Shown piece by piece: positions 35,479 to 43,829 of a stretch of 64,000 bases of DNA. A program made the translations under genes and the position numbers. Under the pieces are notes generated by a model, which was not told the DNA's origin, ran no database searches, and worked only from the letters and a program-made list of their open reading frames with translations. The first letter of the stretch is position 1; the number at the start of each line of letters is the position of its first letter. Source of the DNA: Azospirillum thiophilum (GTDB lineage: Bacteria > Pseudomonadota > Alphaproteobacteria > Azospirillales > Azospirillaceae); NCBI RefSeq assembly GCF_001305595.1, contig NZ_CP012401.1:2801001-2865000 (forward strand), written 5' to 3'.

Positions 35479-36117
35479 TCAAACCGTCAGCCCGGTCCCC
35501 CGCCTTGCTCCGCTGCCCAATTCCTGCGCCGCCCCATAGGCGGCAGCCGCGCGCGCCGCGGCACCGCCTCCTCCACCGCCAGCACTGCCACTGCCACCGT
35601 CCCCACCCTGTCGGCGCAGTTCCACCTGGGCCTGCAGCTTGGTCGCGTCGGCCTGTGCGGCGACCCGCATGTCCTGCGGCGAGGGATCGGCGGGAGCGAG
35701 CGCCGCGGCCTTCACCTGCTCCATCTTGGCGATGGTGGCGGCAGGCTCCGATTCGGCGCTGGCGTCGATCGGCACTTCGCCGGCGGTGGCGTAGTTCTTG
35801 CCGTCCGGTCCGCGGGTATAGGTGAAGGAGGCGCCGCCGGCATGGCTGCCGCCGGCCGCCTGATGTGCCGCCTCATGCCGGCGGACGTTGGTATCGACCT
35901 GCTTGAGCTTTTGGACCTGCTGCTGTGCCGCATCCGACAGCGTGACCGTGTCGGTCGGCTTGGCGGCCGCCGAACTGGTCTCCGATTCGCCACGTCCCGT
36001 CCTGGCAGTGGACGCGCCCTTCCCGTCCTCCCGCAGCGGCTGACTGCGGGGGGCGGAATAGGTCCCGATGGACAGGCTGGATATCGCGACGTCGGCAGCC
36101 ACCGCCCGCGTCCTCAA
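35479..36117 (-). CDS. Putative metalloprotease, SprA/CJM1_0395 family
   Basis: A 212-residue protein with the conserved core RRHEAAHQAAGG (HExxH-like zinc motif, here HEAAH), then ASFTYTRGPDGKNYATAGEV and a PSPQDMRVAAQADATKLQAQ helix. This is the SprA-related putative metallopeptidase family. The ends are low complexity: a Ser/Thr-rich N-terminus and a Gly/Ala-rich segment (GGSGSAGGGGGGAAARAAAA). There is no signal peptide. Target and export route are unknown. Confidence 0.85.
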   Translation of the reverse strand: MRTRAVAADVAISSLSIGTYSAPRSQPLREDGKGASTARTGRGESETSSAAAKPTDTVTLSDAAQQQVQKLKQVDTNVRRHEAAHQAAGGSHAGGASFTYTRGPDGKNYATAGEVPIDASAESEPAATIAKMEQVKAAALAPADPSPQDMRVAAQADATKLQAQVELRRQGGDGGSGSAGGGGGGAAARAAAAYGAAQELGSGARRGTGLTV

Positions 36118-36215
36118 GAAGGGGCCGAACCTCTCCTCAATTTAGGACGAATCGTCCGTGCCGGCAACAGTACGGCTTTCGCAGGCACGGCATTCGAAGC
36201 GAAGCCCGGCCGCGT

Positions 36216-37250
36216 TCACGCGTCCAGGAAGCCGGTCAGCACGTTGGCGACATTCACCCCGAGATCGTCGACGGCATAGCCGCCCTCCATCACGAACAGG
36301 GTCGGCAAGCCGATGCCGGCGATGGCCGCCCCCATGCGCAGGAAATCCTCCGACAACAGCCGGAACCGGGAAATCGGGTCGCCGCCGTAGGTGTCGGCGC
36401 CAAGCGACAGCACCAGCGCATCCGCCCCGAAGCCGCCGATGCGCGCTGCCGCCGTCTCCAGCGCTCGGGCATAGCCGCCCCAGTCGGTGCCCCAGGGCAG
36501 CGTCAAATTCAGGTTGGCGCCGTCGCCGGCTCCTGTTCCGGTCTCGTCGGCATGGCCGCAGAAATAGGGAAACTCATCGATTGGGTCGGCGTGCAGCGAC
36601 ACGAACAGCACGTCGCCACGCTCCCAGAAGATCTCCTGCGTGCCGTTGCCGTGATGGTAATCGACGTCGAGCACCGCCACCCGCGTCGCCCCGCCGTCGC
36701 GCAACGCCTGCGCCGCGATGGCCGCATTGTTCAGGAAGCAATAGCCACCGTAGAAGGCATGTCCGGCATGGTGTCCAGGCGGACGGCACAACGCGAAGGC
36801 ACTGCGGTCGCCGGCGCGAAGGTGGTCGGCACCGGTCAGCGCACTGTCGGCAGCAGCGGTGGCGGCCCGCCAGGTGCCGGCGGTGATCGGCGTCCCGGCA
36901 TCGAAGGAGTAGAAACCGAGCCGCCCGTCGATCGAGCGCGGGACCCGCCGCCGCGCCATGCCCGGCGCCACCCAGTTCAGCGGCAGCGCATCGATGTCGG
37001 CGCCATGCTCCGTCACCCAGTCGTCCCAGGCGGTGCGAAGGAAGCCGAGATAGCCGGCGTCATGCACACGTTCCAGCGGGGCGAAGCCGTGGCGGGTGGG
37101 TTCGACGATCGGGCCCAGCCCCACCGCCTCGATCCTCGCGCGGACGATGTCGGCGCGTGCCGGCTTCTCGTAGCAGGGGACGAGTTGGCCGTCGTTGAGT
37201 TCGGACCGCCCGGCCTGGAGCCGGTGCTCTTCGCTGTGGATGACGATCAC
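36216..37250 (-). CDS. HDAC-superfamily deacetylase, acetylpolyamine amidohydrolase-like
   Basis: A 344-residue zinc hydrolase of the arginase/deacetylase fold. Landmarks: catalytic histidine pair in RPPGHHAGHAFYGGYCFLNN, zinc ligands in DVDYHHGNGTQEIF and SLHADP, the second Asp in LSLGADTYGGDP and the catalytic tyrosine in MEGGYAV. The FYGGYCFLNN loop and the short N-terminal MIVIHSEEHRLQ resemble bacterial acetylpolyamine amidohydrolases. Its closeness to aguB suggests polyamine turnover, but it is on the opposite strand and not cotranscribed with it. Confidence 0.88.
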   Translation of the reverse strand: MIVIHSEEHRLQAGRSELNDGQLVPCYEKPARADIVRARIEAVGLGPIVEPTRHGFAPLERVHDAGYLGFLRTAWDDWVTEHGADIDALPLNWVAPGMARRRVPRSIDGRLGFYSFDAGTPITAGTWRAATAAADSALTGADHLRAGDRSAFALCRPPGHHAGHAFYGGYCFLNNAAIAAQALRDGGATRVAVLDVDYHHGNGTQEIFWERGDVLFVSLHADPIDEFPYFCGHADETGTGAGDGANLNLTLPWGTDWGGYARALETAAARIGGFGADALVLSLGADTYGGDPISRFRLLSEDFLRMGAAIAGIGLPTLFVMEGGYAVDDLGVNVANVLTGFLDA

Positions 37251-37500
37251 GCCGCTGGTATCCTCGATAGTCCGGCGCCGTGCGGCGCCGCCATGGTCCG
37301 GATGGCCGGAATCAGGCGAGCGGCTCGGGCCGCATATCCGCCTGAGGCGGCATCATAGCCCCGCCTGCCGGGCTGCGGATGCCGCCCTTTTGCATGGCGC
37401 CCAGGATGCGCACCATTGCCTTTTCGACCAATACACGCAATAGTGTTCTTGAATCAAGATCCGCGCCGTGCGGGTGGTGTGACTGGTTGTTTGATATCCG

Positions 37501-40437
37501 ATGCTTGCTGCTGCGCGCAGAATATTCGCCCTTCTGGCGTTGGTGATGACGCCGTTGCCGGGGGCATGCGACGTGCTGGCCGCCGGGCCGCCGCGTGGCG
37601 ATGCCGCGTTGCCGACATCCCCCTCGCCGCTGGAATCGGCCTTTTCCGCCCGCGCCGGCGAACCGCTGCGTCAGTTCGGCTACGACCTGTTCGCCCCCGT
37701 CGGGGAGCCCGTTCAGGCGGAGGGCGTGGCACCGGGTGCCATCCAGGGCGATTATGTGCTGAACACCGGCGACGCCCTGCTGGTGACGCTGCGCGGCCAG
37801 AAATCCTTCAGCAAGCGCTTCTCCGTCGACCGCAACGGCCAGCTCGTGGTGGACGATCTGCGGCCGGTCACCGCGGCCGGACTGACACTGGACGCCCTGC
37901 GGCAGGAGTTGACCACCACCGTCGCCGCGACCTGGCCGAACACCGATGCCTTCGCGACCCTGGCGGAGGTCCGGCGGATCGGGGTGATGGTGACCGGCGC
38001 CGTGCGGCGCCCTGGCCGGCAGGAGATCAGCGCTTTCGCCACCGTGCTCGACGCGCTGTCGGCTGCCGGCGGGGTCGAGCGCGGCGGCACCCTGCGCGCC
38101 ATCCGGCTGATACGGGCGGGAGCCGGGATGACGGTCGACCTCTACCCGCTGCAGACGGCCGGCCGGATGGATGGGAATGCCGGCAACGCCGACCAGCCGC
38201 TGCGCGACGGCGACCGGCTGTTCGTCCCGCCGCTGGGCGCCACGGTGGCCGTCGCCGGACCGGTCAAGCGGCCGGGGATCTATGAGCTGCCGCCCGGTGC
38301 CGGCCCGCTGTCCGCCATGGAACTGCGCGACCTGGCCGGCGGCGCGCTGCGTCCTGGCCGTGCCCGGCTCCTGCGGTTCGGCATCGGCCCGTCCGGCGAG
38401 GAGGTGACGGAGGATGTCGCCGATCCCGATGCCGGACGCTTCGCCGACGGCGACCTGCTGGTGCTGGCCCCGCAGCGCGAGGATCGCCGCGACGAGTTGC
38501 GGTTGGAGGGGCATGTCCTGCGCCCCGGCCCGCGCGCCCTGCCCCAGGCGAAGACCCTGGCCGGGCTGGTTGCCCGCACCGACCTGCGGCCCGATCCCTA
38601 TCTGCCCTTCGCCGCCCTGGAGAGCGCCGACCCCGCCACCGCCGCCCGCATCCTGCGCCCGGTCGACCTTGCCGCCGTGCTGGCCGGACGCGACCGCCGC
38701 CGGCTGGCCGATGGCGACACGCTGTATGTGCTGGGAGCCGCCGACGTCGATTTCCTGACAGCCGAGCCGGTGCTGGCCTTGCTGCGCGGAGAACGCCAGC
38801 CGCCGCCCGACGCCTGCCCCGGACTGGTGTCGTTGGCCCGCAAGCTGGCGGCGGAGCCCGACGGCCCGCTCGCCACCGGCCCGCAGGCCCACGCCGCCGC
38901 CGGACTGACCGGCGCGCGCACGCCCTGCACCCCCCTGTTCACGGCGGTGCCCGACCTGCTGCCGCTGGCATTGCGCCATGCCGTGCTCCGGCTGTCCGGC
39001 GTGCAGCGCCCGGGCTTTTACCCGGTTGCAGGCGGAGACGGGCATGGACCGGCGACCGGCGCCCGTGACGCGATCGTCGAGTCGGAGCTGCCGCGCTATG
39101 AGCTGATCGGCCATGTCCGCCATCCCGGCACCCGTCGGCTGTCGGCCGGTGCCACGCTGCGCGGCGTGCTGGCGGGCGGCAAGGCGTTGAAACGCGACGT
39201 CTATCCGCTGCTGGGCATCGTCGAGCGCTTCGACCGGCGGACCCTGATCCGCACATGGCTGCCCTTTTCGCCGCAGGAGGTCGCCGCAGGCCGCGCCGAC
39301 CGCAGCCTCGCCGACGGCGACCGCATCCATCTGTTCGCCACGGAGGACATCCGCAGCCTCGTGCCGTCCGGTCATGCCGATACCACGCCGTCCGCCGATG
39401 AGCAGAGCGAGCCGCCGATGCTGGCCGCCCTGCTGGATCCGGCCGTCGTCGCCCTGATCGGCGAGCGGACGGTGCAGGTGCGCGGCGCGGTGCGCGATGC
39501 CGGCGGCTACCCGGTCGCCGACCGTACGCCGCTGCCGTCGCTGATCGCGGTGGCGGGCGGGCTGTCGGCCGACGCCGACCCGGCGGCAGCGGAGCTGACC
39601 GCGGCGACCGGAAGCCGCAGCATCGTCGATCTCGGCCAGGATACCGGGCGCACCGTCGGCCCCGGCGACGCGTTGCGGGTCAATCCGCGCCCGCAGGCCC
39701 TGGAGGCGCGCGCCGTCGCCATCGAAGGGGCTGTGCGCCGGCCCGGCAGCTACGATATCGGGCGGGGCGAGACGCTGTCCTCGCTGATCGCCCGGGCCGG
39801 CGGCCTGATGGCCGACGCCTACCCTGCCGGAGCGGTCCTGACCCGCGAGAGCGAGCGTCGCCGCGAAAAGGAGCAGTTCCAGCGCCAGGCGCGCGAACTG
39901 GAACGCACCCTGGCGCTTGAGGTCGAGAAGGGCGAACCGGTGAAGGCGGAGAATGTCGCGCTTGCCCGCCAGATCGCCGCCCAACTGCGCGGTGCCGAGC
40001 CGCTCGGCCGCGTGGTGGTGGAGGCGGACCCCGCCGTGCTGCGCACCCGCCCGGAACTGGACCCGCTGCTGGAACCCGATGACCGGATCGTGATCCCGAA
40101 GCGGCCGCTGACCGTGGCGGTGTCGGGCGAGGTGCTGCACCCCACCGCCGCCCAGTTCATCAGCGGCAAGAGTGCGGAGGATTATCTGGGAGAGGCCGGC
40201 GGCCCGACCCGCGATGCCGACACCAGCCGCAGCTTCCTGATCCTGCCCGACGGCCGGGCGCGGCCGCTGGCGCTGTCCTCCTGGAACCACCGGGTGGACG
40301 TGATCCCGCCCGGTTCGATCCTCGTGGTTCCGCGCGACCCGCGCCCCTTCGACGCGCTGGATGCGACGAAAGCAGTCGGCAGCATCCTTAGCCAGCTGGC
40401 CATCACCGCCGCGTCCGTCTCGGTGATCGCGAGATGA
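37501..40437 (+). CDS. Polysaccharide export protein with multiple SLBB domains
   Basis: 978 residues. A signal peptide (1-29; a PGAC sequence is only a poor lipobox) leads to a Poly_export/Wza-like domain (about 80-160: DYVLNTGDALLVTLRGQ), then about seven SLBB-type beta-grasp segments recognisable by V.V.G.V.RPG and a following LxxLxxxAGG helix (starting near 160, 250, 335, 535, 660, 740 and 875). Wza has two or three such domains, so this is much longer. A charged coiled segment (ESERRREKEQFQRQARELER) lies near 785. It is the first gene of a plus-strand pair; its stop overlaps the next gene's ATG (ATGA). Role: outer-membrane or periplasmic passage of an exopolysaccharide. Confidence 0.87.
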   Translation: MLAAARRIFALLALVMTPLPGACDVLAAGPPRGDAALPTSPSPLESAFSARAGEPLRQFGYDLFAPVGEPVQAEGVAPGAIQGDYVLNTGDALLVTLRGQKSFSKRFSVDRNGQLVVDDLRPVTAAGLTLDALRQELTTTVAATWPNTDAFATLAEVRRIGVMVTGAVRRPGRQEISAFATVLDALSAAGGVERGGTLRAIRLIRAGAGMTVDLYPLQTAGRMDGNAGNADQPLRDGDRLFVPPLGATVAVAGPVKRPGIYELPPGAGPLSAMELRDLAGGALRPGRARLLRFGIGPSGEEVTEDVADPDAGRFADGDLLVLAPQREDRRDELRLEGHVLRPGPRALPQAKTLAGLVARTDLRPDPYLPFAALESADPATAARILRPVDLAAVLAGRDRRRLADGDTLYVLGAADVDFLTAEPVLALLRGERQPPPDACPGLVSLARKLAAEPDGPLATGPQAHAAAGLTGARTPCTPLFTAVPDLLPLALRHAVLRLSGVQRPGFYPVAGGDGHGPATGARDAIVESELPRYELIGHVRHPGTRRLSAGATLRGVLAGGKALKRDVYPLLGIVERFDRRTLIRTWLPFSPQEVAAGRADRSLADGDRIHLFATEDIRSLVPSGHADTTPSADEQSEPPMLAALLDPAVVALIGERTVQVRGAVRDAGGYPVADRTPLPSLIAVAGGLSADADPAAAELTAATGSRSIVDLGQDTGRTVGPGDALRVNPRPQALEARAVAIEGAVRRPGSYDIGRGETLSSLIARAGGLMADAYPAGAVLTRESERRREKEQFQRQARELERTLALEVEKGEPVKAENVALARQIAAQLRGAEPLGRVVVEADPAVLRTRPELDPLLEPDDRIVIPKRPLTVAVSGEVLHPTAAQFISGKSAEDYLGEAGGPTRDADTSRSFLILPDGRARPLALSSWNHRVDVIPPGSILVVPRDPRPFDALDATKAVGSILSQLAITAASVSVIAR

Positions 40438-41264
40438 CGGTGGTGGCCCCAGGACCCGCCCCCCGCATGGCTCCCGGCCGCCCGCCCCCACGGCTGGCGA
40501 TCCTCACCGTCGTGCGCGACGACCGGGCCGGGCTGGCCGACACCTGCGACAGCCTGCGCGGGCAGCTGGGTCCGGATGTCGTCTGGATGGTCGCGGACGG
40601 CGGCTCCACCGACGGGACCGCACAGTGGCTCGAAGGGCATGCGGAGCTGCTGCACTGGTGGCGCTCGGCCCCCGACTCGGGGCTCTACGACGCGATGAAC
40701 ATCGTCCTCGACGCCGCACGGGATCTCGGCTGCAGCCATGTGCTGTTCCTGAATGCCGGCGACCAGCTGGCGGAAGACGACACCGTCGCCATGCTGCTCG
40801 AGGCCATCGGCCGCCATCCCGATTGCGTCCTTCTGTACGGCGACGCGCTGGAACGGCAGCAGGATGGACGTATCCTGTTGAAGCGCGCAAGATCCCATCG
40901 CTGCGCGCCTTTCGGCATGTTCACCCATCATCAGGCAATGATCTATCGCGTCGCCGCCCTGCGGGGCCTCAGTTTCGACCTTCGGTTTCGGATCGCGGCC
41001 GACTATGCCATGACCGTGTCGGTCCTCGCCCGTGGAAACGCGGTCCGGTTGAACGCGCCCGTTTGCCTGTTCGCGCCGGGCGGCCTGTCACAACGTCAAG
41101 CCGCACGCGGGCGACTGGAACAGGCGCTGATTCGGCGGTCCATCCTTGGACATGGCCGGCTGCGCGTCGCGACGGTCGTCGCCGCCCAACGAGTCGCGCT
41201 GACGGTACGTCATCATTTTCCCGCCGCTTACGCGAAATTACGTTTCAGATGCCCCGAAACTTAA
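40434..41264 (+). CDS. Glycosyltransferase family 2
   Basis: A 276-residue GT-A enzyme: LAILTVVRDDRAGLADTCDS start, WMVADGGSTDGT nucleotide-sugar site, LNAGDQL in the DxD position and a terminal helical region. The SGLYDAMNIVLDAA segment resembles WcaA/colanic-type transferases. The ATG overlaps the export-protein stop, showing coupled translation. Donor and acceptor sugars unknown. Confidence 0.9.
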   Translation: MTVVAPGPAPRMAPGRPPPRLAILTVVRDDRAGLADTCDSLRGQLGPDVVWMVADGGSTDGTAQWLEGHAELLHWWRSAPDSGLYDAMNIVLDAARDLGCSHVLFLNAGDQLAEDDTVAMLLEAIGRHPDCVLLYGDALERQQDGRILLKRARSHRCAPFGMFTHHQAMIYRVAALRGLSFDLRFRIAADYAMTVSVLARGNAVRLNAPVCLFAPGGLSQRQAARGRLEQALIRRSILGHGRLRVATVVAAQRVALTVRHHFPAAYAKLRFRCPET

Positions 41265-41306
41265 TGTCTTTCGCATATGCATTCCCGCTTCCAACCAAAC
41301 GGACCG

Positions 41307-41334
41307 TTGATGCGCACAAATGGTTGCATAGAAT
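41307..41334 (+). promoter_or_regulatory. Candidate promoter for XRE regulator
   Basis: TTGATG, 16 bases, TAGAAT in the AT-rich gap between the glycosyltransferase and the XRE gene, about 65 bases before the ATG. Confidence 0.35.
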
Positions 41335-41398
41335 TTACTTTCTGAACTAAGCATTCTTGCGGCGCCTTCCCTCCGGCTTTCCCTTCGAGGTATGACTT

Positions 41399-41866
41399 AT
41401 GAGCGCGACCAAGACCAAACTCGCCCCCGCCCACACTCTGTCGCGCCGCGGCGAAGGTCCGAATCCCATCGACATCCATGTCGGAGCCCGCCTGCGGCTT
41501 CGTCGCACCCTGCTGGGCCTGAGCCAGGAAAAGCTGGGTGAAGCGGTGGGGATCACCTTCCAGCAGCTCCAGAAATACGAGCGCGGGTCGAACCGCATCA
41601 GCGCCAGCCGCCTGTACAACCTGTCCCAGGTACTGGGCGTGCCGGTCAGCTATTTCTTCGACGACATGCCGTCCCCCGACCAGATCGCCGCGGAAGTCCC
41701 GCCCGAGACCCCCAGCGAGACCGAAGAGTTCGAGTCGATGGCCCGCCGCGAGACGTTGGAACTGGTTCGCGCCTATTACCGGATCGAGGATCCGGGCGTG
41801 CGCAAGCGCACCTTCGACCTGTTGAAGGCGCTTGGCGGCGACCGCATCGCACTGGTCGAGGAATAA
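41399..41866 (+). CDS. XRE-family (PraR-like) transcriptional regulator
   Basis: A 155-residue DNA-binding protein. A helix-turn-helix occupies about 28-82: GARLRLRRTLLGLSQEKLGE, GITFQQLQKYERGSNRISAS, then LSQVLGVPVSYFFDDM. This exact style is shared by PraR/SinR-like regulators of alphaproteobacteria, some of which control biofilm, quorum sensing or nodulation. The C-terminal helices end KRTFDLLKALGGDRIALVEE. Its position within a polysaccharide locus suggests control of matrix genes, which is inference. The last 91 bases overlap the antisense end of a GT2 gene. Confidence 0.9.
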   Translation: MSATKTKLAPAHTLSRRGEGPNPIDIHVGARLRLRRTLLGLSQEKLGEAVGITFQQLQKYERGSNRISASRLYNLSQVLGVPVSYFFDDMPSPDQIAAEVPPETPSETEEFESMARRETLELVRAYYRIEDPGVRKRTFDLLKALGGDRIALVEE

Positions 41867-42834
41867 GGGCCTTCCGGAGAACAGCCAGCCATGGAGCCCC
41901 CCACCGGCGACCCGATAGGCGGGGCGTGGGGCGGCGGGGAGTGCAGCGGCGGGAAGTGGATGGATGGAATGCGGACGGAGGAGTTCTGCGCCCTTGCGGC
42001 GGCCCGCATCTTCAGCCCGACCTGCCAGTAATAGAATGCGCGCGCCAACGCATGGTCCAGCCCGGCCGCGCCGTCGAGCAGGCCCAGGCGCAGGACGTAG
42101 GCATGCAGGAAGGCCCAGAGCGGGCGGCCGGGCAGGCGCTGGAACAGCCGTTTCAGCACAGGCCGGCCGACTGGCCCGCAGCCGCGCGGTTCGCCGTCGA
42201 TCAGGCGCTCCATCCGGCCGTCGGCACGCAGTACCGCCTCCCAATCGGAGTAACGGTTGTGGCGGTCGAACCAGGCGGACAGCGGCTTGGCATCGCCATG
42301 ATCCATCGGGTGGCGCAGCCGGCCGGCCGTTCCCTCGCCCAAAGGCTGATAATGCCCCTCCACCTCCCACATGGCGGCGACGTCCAGGTCCGGCTGCTCG
42401 GGGTAGCGCATGCGCCGGCGGTCGAGCAGCGCCAGCTTGCGGTTCCAGCAGCCGAAGCGCAGAGCGCGACCATGCAGGACCGGCCGGCCGTCGATCCAAT
42501 AGGCGGCGTGGCACGGCCCGTCGTCCATCAGCCGGGCGATCTCCGCCACCAGGGCCCGGGTCGGCCGTTCGTCGGCATCGACGAACAGCACCCAGTCATG
42601 GGCCAGCGGCAGGGCATCCAGGCACCATTGCTTCTTCTTGGGATAGCGGCCGTTCCAGCGGAAGGGCACCACCGGCACGCCATGCGCGCGGGCGATTTCC
42701 GCCGTGCCGTCGTTGCTGGCACTGTCGACGACGAAACACTCGGCGAAGTCGGCCAGCGCCGGCAGGCAGAGCGGCAGATTGACCGCTTCGTTCCGGGTCA
42801 TCACCACGACGGACACCGGGATGTGGCCTGTCAT
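41776..42834 (-). CDS. Glycosyltransferase family 2 with extended C-terminus
   Basis: 352 residues. Residues 1-280 are a GT2 transferase of the WaaE/KdtX type: VVVMTRNEAVNLPLCLPAL, VVDSASNDGTAEIA, KKKQWCLDALPLAHDWVLFV, DADERPT, then FYYWQVGLKMR. Such enzymes often add a beta-linked sugar to a lipid-linked core. The final roughly 69 residues (41985-41776) are Pro/Ser/Arg-rich, not conserved, and run 91 bases into the antisense end of the XRE gene, suggesting loss of an older stop. The ATG overlaps the stop of the upstream Wzz-like gene (ATGA). Confidence 0.87.
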   Translation of the reverse strand: MTGHIPVSVVVMTRNEAVNLPLCLPALADFAECFVVDSASNDGTAEIARAHGVPVVPFRWNGRYPKKKQWCLDALPLAHDWVLFVDADERPTRALVAEIARLMDDGPCHAAYWIDGRPVLHGRALRFGCWNRKLALLDRRRMRYPEQPDLDVAAMWEVEGHYQPLGEGTAGRLRHPMDHGDAKPLSAWFDRHNRYSDWEAVLRADGRMERLIDGEPRGCGPVGRPVLKRLFQRLPGRPLWAFLHAYVLRLGLLDGAAGLDHALARAFYYWQVGLKMRAAARAQNSSVRIPSIHFPPLHSPPPHAPPIGSPVGGSMAGCSPEGPYSSTSAMRSPPSAFNRSKVRLRTPGSSIR

Positions 42835-43829
42835 CGCCGATCCTCCGCCGACAAGCCGTCGGACGCAGCACTTTCGCGCAGGGCATGGCGGGCCGATAGG
42901 ACGAAGCCGGCAGCCACCAGCCCGACCATCCCTGCCAGCGGTACCACCACCGCCGGATTGGGCCAGTCTGGCAGCGCTGCTGCGGATGGCGGCTGCACCA
43001 TGTCGGCGGCGAAGGGCAGGTCTACGCCGATCATCATCGCCACCCGCTCCTGATCCAGCAGCAGATCGCTCAGCGCCTGCCGGTGCTCGGCCACGGTGAT
43101 CGCCGCCAGCCGGGCCTTGATGTGGGCGATCTGGGCGGCGCTGCGCCGCGCCGCCTCCATCCGCAGATGGGCATCGGTCGCCGACGCGATCCAGCCAATC
43201 AGGTCGAGTGCCGTCGCCCGGTCGGCATGGCGGAGCGTGATGCGCCGCATCGGTCCCGACCGCAGCATGTCGATGACCAGCCGGTCGCGCAGGGCACGCG
43301 CCACCCGTTCCCCGTCCGGCTCCACCCAGTCCTCGCGCCCGACCAGTGCCAGCAGCATCCGCTTCACCGCCGGCAGCAGCCCCGGCGGCGGACGCCAGCG
43401 TCCGGCCTCGCCGTCCCAGCGCTCCGGGAACAGCGCACGCAGCAGGGCGGGCTCGCGCGCCAGCCGGGCCGCCACCGGGCCGGTCCCGAACAGCTCCAGA
43501 TAGCGGGCATAATCGGACAGCGACTCGTCGCCGGCACCGGGCTCGGCCACCGCAGCCGATTCGCGCCCACTCAGCGCCGGCACCCGCGCCCCCATGGCGG
43601 CGGAACCGACCCGTGCCGTCGGACCGATCACCATCGTCGCGGTGTAGGCCGGCGTCACCAGCCACAGGGCGCCGACCGCAAGCGCCAGACCACCCGCGAA
43701 GCCGGCCAGCAGCCAGCGCCAGCCGTCCGACAGCGTGCGGACGAAGCTGCGCAGATCGCCTTCCCCGCCGTCCGGCACCTGCAGACCCAAGGTCATGGCA
43801 CTCCGCTGTGCGATGACGCCGTCAGGCAT
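42831..43829 (-). CDS. Wzz-like polysaccharide chain-length protein
   Basis: A 332-residue inner-membrane protein: cytosolic N-terminus of about 35 residues, TM1 (WLLAGFAGGLALAVGALWLV) followed by TPAYTATMVIGP as in Wzz/chain-length determinants, a large helical periplasmic region and TM2 near residue 295 (VVVPLAGMVGLVAAGFVL). There is no tyrosine-kinase domain. The ATG overlaps the upstream GT4 gene by 8 bases and the stop overlaps the GT2 ATG. Likely controls polymer length for the O-antigen-polymerase-like protein. Confidence 0.85.
   Translation of the reverse strand: MPDGVIAQRSAMTLGLQVPDGGEGDLRSFVRTLSDGWRWLLAGFAGGLALAVGALWLVTPAYTATMVIGPTARVGSAAMGARVPALSGRESAAVAEPGAGDESLSDYARYLELFGTGPVAARLAREPALLRALFPERWDGEAGRWRPPPGLLPAVKRMLLALVGREDWVEPDGERVARALRDRLVIDMLRSGPMRRITLRHADRATALDLIGWIASATDAHLRMEAARRSAAQIAHIKARLAAITVAEHRQALSDLLLDQERVAMMIGVDLPFAADMVQPPSAAALPDWPNPAVVVPLAGMVGLVAAGFVLSARHALRESAASDGLSAEDRR

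Noticed and set aside
37312..40491. A 1059-codon open frame antisense to the SLBB export gene
   Set aside because: Compositional shadow of the export gene. Its last codons (37312-37430) extend into the gap before the HDAC gene and might be a small ORF, but no start site or conservation is visible.
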